Assembly: GCF_000341285.1 (NCBI RefSeq)
Contig: NW_005178449.1
Location: 108,323 to 172,322, forward strand
DNA length: 64,000 nucleotides
Direction of reading: 5' to 3'
DNA from: Galdieria sulphuraria
Taxonomy: Eukaryota; Rhodophyta; Bangiophyceae; Galdieriales; Galdieriaceae
This document shows, in pieces, positions 58,072 to 64,000 of the stretch. The translations under genes were made by a program, and so were the position numbers. A model generated the notes under the pieces. It saw nothing but the letters and a program-made list of their open reading frames with translations, searched no databases and was not told the DNA's origin. Numbering within the stretch: the stretch's first letter is position 1; the number at the start of each line of letters is the position of its first letter.

Positions 58072-61000
58072 TTTACACGCCGCCGCCAATCCGAAATCAA
58101 TTCACAAGCAATGAATAAATCAATGACCGAAAAACTTTCAAAGGAGATGGAAGAGAGTGTATGTTTTATTGTTCGAGCGGTTGCTTTATTTGGTGATTGG
58201 TAAAACTGATCTCTTTGACACTTCTAGACTCACAATGACAATAGAGAGAAAGCAGGAATATTTTCTTGCTTGTAATAACTAGAAACTTTCTTTTACAATA
58301 GACAAGAAATAGGTTTCTATGAATTTTTGTGGTGAATTAGATTGATGGGTACTATTTCTATGGCTTGTATACTGTAAGAGAGTTGTCCTACTATCTTCCA
58401 TACCATCTTACACGCAAACTCCTATATACAAGACTAATAAGATACAAACCTTTTGTAAGTTACAAACGAAATACAGTGGGAAACAGAGAATTGCAATGAA
58501 TGGGAAGTCTCAACTAGATACTTTTCTAGTTATAGAACAGTGCAACGAACAGATCCACATCGAACGAATTTGGAGAAGAGTATTATGTAGACTGTCATAC
58601 TGACTTATCATTAAATACAAGCTGTTATGGATGTAATAGCTACACAAGTTGTCTATCCTTTGTTCGACTTTTACCAAGTTGTGAATATGTCTTATATAAG
58701 GACATCAATTAAGGCTTCAAATATAGTAACTATAACCCTTCATTTTCTGCACATCGATGCTGAAAAAAGAGTAAAAGATTGAACCAAAAAAATAATTTTA
58801 CTAAAGAAGAAGCCTTGTATACTTGAGTCAAGGTCGAGTAGTGTACCAACTTGAAAGCTTCAGCAATTCTCCAACTGAAAGCCACTCCACACTGAACAAC
58901 CTTTACCCAACATGACTCTTGGCTGAAAGACGTTGTAGTTCCTAAGTTATCGGTCAAGTGATTGTTATAGAATGACAATACTTCAAGATTGGATATGGTT
59001 ACCTTTGACTAAGTAGAAACAATTCTGTTCCACTCGCAAAGTTGTCCTTTGCAATGCAATATAAATAGAACTCCTATGTAAATGGTGATCGTCTGAAATA
59101 GAAAGGTTTTTTCTCTGACTGTCACATAGATAGAGTCACTTAAGATGTCTCTTGTACTATCAATAATCAAACAAAGTTTTTCATCTTTGCAACCGGGTTA
59201 CTTTCCCTATCTGAAAATCGGTGAGTTTTCAGTCTAATTCACTAAAACAGAGTTTGAATATATAGTCTCGTGAATACTTTTGAGATAGAGTTTGAATTGC
59301 AAACTAAAATACCTTTTTTAGTATTTGTTCTTATCTTTGCTATATTTTCTCTTGGATCCAACAAGTTTCATATTTGTAGAAGCCATTCATATGAATTCCA
59401 AGGCTAGAAATGCAGTTTGAAAAAAACTCATTAAAAACGAAAGGAATCTAAACTTTTATCGAATTTCAAGAAGCTAAAACTCTTTTTAAGACCGCAGTGT
59501 AGGTTCTCAAGTTGGATGAAGCCTGAAGTTTTTGCTGCCACTTTTTTCGTTTGGTCTAAAACCGAGGAAAACTCTCTTCTATTCAGTTAACAAAAGACAG
59601 GAAGGACAGTCCAAGTGAAATCTACAAACAACTTTTTCTGTCTCAGTCTTTGAGAATTATATAAAAGGAGTTACTGTTCTTCTTTCAACAGACTAGAAAG
59701 ACAACATAGCAGACACATGAAGAATGTTTTGAGATATTCTTTCGGTAACCACTTTACTAAGTACTTGGAAAAGAAAGGATATTTTTCATTCTAGTTATAT
59801 TCAACATGTATGTATATATAGTCTATTCATTTTGAATCATTGCTACAACTCTGCAATATTGCAAAATTGACACCAAAAATAGCCTTCAAATGAAAAACTT
59901 TTAGTTTTCAAACTTGTTCAAAGATATCTCCGAAATATTTGAAAGATTGCACTAGTGTATTAACCAAATCATTCTCCTGCACACAAGTGCATATCATCAA
60001 TACACAATTTCTGTAAGGGTCAACAACTCCTGTTTCTTTCTCCTCTGAAAATATGTGCAGACAATAGTGACATTTGATATTGTGGATTATGCTGAGAGAA
60101 AACTTATTTTCAAAAAAGTTCAATTCAGTCCAACTGAGTCTATTCTATCGAATCTCTTCTCGTTTTTCATCATAGCATTTAAATCATAGTTGAATTGTCT
60201 CTTCCAAGTAGTCGACTATATAGTTGAGGTGCTTTTGAAGGTAAACCTGACTGTTTAGGTTTAAAGGTTTTCACTGCCTTCTCTTGTACCATCAACTTTG
60301 AACTTTGTAAAAACCACAAATTGTCAACATATATAAGAAAGCAAACTATATAAAGTACAAAGCTGCCTTAGGGCATGGATAACTCCAAGAGAACTCTTAT
60401 TTCTTCCAGTACGAAGAAAACAAAACTTTAAAAAGCTCTGCAAATTCAAGGAAAGATTTGTTTAGCTCCAGTTGTTTCCGATTCTTTTCCCACTCTCTCA
60501 AACATCAGCTCGTTGCATGAGTCATAATACAAAAGTTATTCGCGTTAGACACTAGGCAGAAAACTCTCGCGAAATATAAACAGATGGATACAATGGTGGA
60601 GGCTTCTCCTTAGATATTTGTAACAAGAATCAAAGACAACTCAAAGTTTTGCATAAACAAACTGTCTATAAATACAAAAAACGTTCATTTCCAATAGGGA
60701 CAAGTCAAACATAAAGAAGAAAAGATATAGTTTTATCCAAATTGCTCTAAAAAGAAGGAAAATGTCTCTTTCAACTTTGTATTATTCAGCAGAATAAAAT
60801 TGTGCAGAGTCAAATTGATATTGTGATTGTGATTATCCAAACTGGTAAAGGTCTTACTCTCTTAAATATATTGGATAAATTTCGTCTCCTAGTGAAAAGA
60901 AAAGAATATAAACGTAGAAATTATGGAAAAATAAGAATCTTTCATTCTCCTCTTTGCAAAGTAAAAAAGAAAGGTGAATCTTGAAACATAAGTGCAAGGA

Positions 61001-62819
61001 GAAGCAAAAGCATCACCACTTTTACTCTCATACCAGTAAAAACTCTCTAGAAGTTGTTTATGAAGAGAACAAACCAAGACCCTTGTAACTTTGGAGGCTC
61101 GATCCTCCTTGACGTACGTAGTTTATGTATGAATTTGTGTATAGACAAAAGTATTCCCAACCTTTGGTCAGTTTTTTACTATTGTCCTGTCCTCTGTATA
61201 CTTTCCAATTCTACGGTTGAGTATACGATTTCGTCTTCTTTATAACTCGTAATCGAACAAAGATTGTTCCTTGAACGAATTTGCATAGAAGGGAAGATTA
61301 TAGTTCTCACAACGCAAGCCAAACAGAGTTAATGTCATTGAAATTAGAAAATGACCATTTTACACCTTTAAGGAGTTTTCCTAAATTTTGAGTGACCAAC
61401 AAAGAAAGGTTCTCAGATCGAGAACGAGTCAAAAACTAGTTGTAGCAAAACCGTTCTTGATTTGTTATCAAAATAGGGTCACAAGTAGTTTGAAATTTAC
61501 CTTGCAGAGACAAGATTGATCAAACTCAACTCTGTTAAAAGGCTACAGTGTCGCTAGGGAGTTGCGAGGACCTTTGTTACGACACTGTTCTTCTCGTTTC
61601 ACAACAATACTGAGATGTGAGATTGATTGTATCTAGCACACTTATTGTTCCAGAAACTTTTTACATATCTCCAAGTGGAATATTTTCTTTCATAAAACTC
61701 ACTAGTCACTCAAAATAATATATCTCCAGTGAAAGGAGACAATACAAAGCGATCCTTCTCATAACAATCCAATTAGAAAGTAGCACAATGGTTTGATTAT
61801 TGGATGAAAGGGAAGGCTCAGTGAGTGTTGTCAAGGCTGTGGACCTGGTTCAAGTTTGCTATTGAAACTTCTCAGACTTTAATTTGTAAAGCGAATTCGT
61901 CGTTTGATGTAGTTGGACAAGTGAATTTCTATTATCTACGTTTCCTTTTAAGCTTTGTAAATGTTTCTTTGAGAACAATCCATCGATTCCTGTGCTCTGA
62001 GTTCCAAGTAGACTGTAGTTTCTTTTTAGTATGTACAAATTTTATTATCTCTTTGGAGTTTATATACTTTATGCAACACTTGTTTTTATTTCACTTTTGG
62101 TCTTGTATGGAAATTTGAGATTAGCGTTGTCGAGAAGAGAGCAAAGACAAAGGAATTCAAGCTGTGGTTGAGTTTTGGTACTTTAATCAACTAGTTGTCT
62201 CACAAGTTTGTTTATTTCTATCGATAATTGTTTCAGAGCATTTTTGCGTATGTATTAGCAGTTGAAAGTCCTGTAGTCTGTTGTTGAGATTCTGAGAATC
62301 AGGCTTGGGGCTATTATTTCAAAGATATTCTACAAGAACAAGAAACCAGTCAAACTCTCAGTTGAGTGTTTTGGTCAGTTCACAGATTAACTTTTTGTAT
62401 GTTAGTTTTTTGTCTTCTATATGACTCTTTTCAAGATGTAGTAATCGGTCTGTAACTCTGCAACAGGCATTTCTCAGGATAGCATAGGAAAGTCTTGAGT
62501 CCATCATTGCTTTTTTTCAATGATTGTTTGTATTGTTGTGCTTTTAGATCAATTCTCTATTGATTCGAGTATGTCTTTTGAAATATTACGGATGAGAGGG
62601 CTTTAGATAACGAAAGCTGAATAAACTTGTATTTTGAAAGCAAGGGAAAAGTTTTCAGTTCAAAATATACTCAACTTGTTGGGAACCATGAAATAAAGCA
62701 AGCAAAAGAAAACTGCTGAAAATCATGGTTGTGTTTAACTTGGGTAAAATGTTTTGACAATGGCGACTGTAGTTACTAGTCCGTTTTTGAAAGACGCCTT
62801 TGTTTTTATGAATTACTGG

Positions 62820-63160
62820 TTTTACCGAGAGTGAAATATGTCTAAAACGATATGTGAGTAGTAAGAGTGATAAAGTTGGCACTAGTATCGATAGTGTTTC
62901 TGAAAGGCATCGATTGCAAATCGTCTTTGGTCCTTATATAGTTGGAAAGAAGGGTAACAGTAGTAGGAAGGTATGAATGGGAAACAAGGCGACTTGTGTG
63001 AAACAGTATTTGCGTGTCAAGAGTGCTGCTGATCTGTTTTTTTCCCAACACACTGAAGATCATTCTGTTGAAAGTAGTGGTAGTTGTAGCTGTCAAAAAG
63101 TGAAAAGGAAACACAACATTTTGTGCAAACAGGTTGCGTTTGGATAGTATACAAAGCATC
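62820..63160 (+). repeat. Diverged dispersed repeat, copy 2
   Basis: Partner of the repeat at 54960-55300, same orientation, about 7.9 kb away, on the other side of the NTPase gene. Landmarks are given in the copy 1 entry. The minus strand has an open frame of 124 codons (63216-62842) across it, while copy 1 is open on both strands only in short pieces, so I do not call a gene. Confidence 0.6.
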
Positions 63161-63562
63161 TCTAAAAGAAACTCACGAAGGATGGGTTGAACTTCTACAA
63201 TATTACACGAGTGCACACATTGATATCATCGTGTTCGACTAGAGTTTTGGTTTAACTCTGAAGATAAAGTGCAACTTTTGGTATATAATTCCTAGAAAGC
63301 ATACGCAAACGAACAAATTGGTTTGCACATTGACACGAACCTAAAGCATTTTTCTATTATCGCAGCAAAATCAAACCATTCGCCACTACTTGAAATTCAA
63401 CCAGAACAGCAACAACAACAAATATGAGCCCAAGCCTAGTGCAGTATGGCATAGTCATCAATTCTACAAAGAGAATGATTCCTGCTTCTATCTTTTACTG
63501 TTTTCTTCGTTGTTGGCATGAGCGGAAAAGTGTCATTGTTTTAGTTACTTGGAATTGTAAAC

Positions 63563-63583
63563 AACAACAACAACAACAATTGA
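63563..63583. repeat. CAA trinucleotide microsatellite
   Basis: Seven consecutive CAA units in the gene-poor tract; a shorter imperfect run lies at about 63408-63421. Confidence 0.8.
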
Positions 63584-64000
63584 AAGTTATACTGTACTAC
63601 TGAGTGGTACATGGAATATTAATAATAGTTTTCGTCATAAAAGTACGAATTTGACCTATTTTTTACCATACAGGAAAATTGTATTGTTGACTTTACAAAA
63701 TAAAAGGGCATTATTTGCACACTTACGACTATTCCTGCACATTACTTTCAGTAGAACTATATACGGTCCTGATTTTGAACAACAAATAGAGTATCGAGTT
63801 ACTTTACTGGTCGATTTTCGATTTTGCTTGTACCTGTTTGAGACAAATCTTTATCTTGTGATTTTTGAAACGAACTTATTTGTTATCTCATGATAGTATG
63901 ATGAAACAACTAGTCGTCATTTTTTTTTCCGAAAACGTCGACGTAGAAACTTTTCAGATGCTTTTTTCATTGGAAATCCCGATCACAAAGAATCTCTTTG

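Larger units (their letters stand above)
58072..64000. other. 5.9-kb gene-poor tract
   Basis: No frame above 125 codons and none with a recognisable domain on either strand. The DNA is AT-rich with many T and A runs, short CAA repeats (63408-63421 and 63563-63583), and one copy of the diverged repeat. The left end holds the NTPase promoter. It may be a subtelomeric or decayed-element region, or contain non-coding RNA genes that I cannot recognise. Confidence 0.5.

Noticed and set aside
60240-60360. Reverse-transcriptase-like YVDN text on the minus strand, as in copia elements
   Set aside because: Only one short motif, with stops in frame and no flanking RT, integrase or LTR signals.

Overview
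The window looks like nuclear DNA of a unicellular red alga of the Galdieria/Cyanidiales type. The evidence is eukaryotic gene content, AT-rich DNA, very compact genes, and many introns of about 44-68 bp with GT-AG ends. Families typical of acid-tolerant mixotrophic red algae are present, such as a sugar porter and a P-loop NTPase like the 'archaeal ATPase' family I recall from Galdieria. The genus is an inference; no rRNA, tRNA or organelle gene was found to test it.

Layout. 1-20.2 kb is dense housekeeping DNA: GCN1 (5' partial, +), TBCE (-), SKI2 helicase (+), a 2-hydroxy-acid oxidase ending in a peroxisomal CKL tripeptide (-), an XRCC2-like RecA-fold ATPase (+), an RS2Z-type SR splicing factor (-), an unknown 178-residue protein (+), PA2G4/EBP1 (+) and ribokinase (-). 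20.2-26.9 kb is a relic zone. It holds two decayed copies of a PF04185-type phosphoesterase, a decayed MgtE magnesium transporter and two short ORFs resembling the C-terminus of ORC3. 26.9-51.6 kb is dense again: a sugar porter (+), a MAP kinase with a TGY activation loop (+), ribosomal protein eL43 (-), a WDR44-like protein (-), MDP1 phosphatase (+), an MFSD1-like transporter (-), a secreted Cys-rich protein (-), an unknown membrane protein (-), a probably mitochondrial RNase III pseudoenzyme with two dsRBDs (-), a PIP5K-like kinase (+), a 2260-residue FMP27/BLTP2-like lipid-transfer protein (+) and a small coiled-coil protein (+). From 51.6 kb the DNA thins out: a small polytopic membrane ORF, a decayed formamidase, and a large intronless P-loop NTPase with a nuclease-like region and a SAM-like tail (-). 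The last 5.9 kb has no convincing gene.

The genes do not form one pathway. Shared themes are translation control and ribosome biology (GCN1, PA2G4, eL43), RNA turnover and splicing (SKI2, RS2Z, RNase III-like), signalling and membrane lipids (MAPK, PIP5K, BLTP), and nutrient uptake (sugar porter, MFSD1, relic MgtE, phosphoesterases and formamidase). Compactness is extreme: start codons of divergent genes lie 25 and 47 bp apart, convergent stops 30 bp apart, and eL43 starts 44 bp after the WDR44-like stop. The candidate for an undescribed system is the NTPase-nuclease-SAM gene at 55.6-58.1 kb, which sits between a pseudogene and a gene-poor tract sharing a diverged repeat with its other flank. 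Exon limits were placed by reading splice sites and frames by eye, without transcript support.
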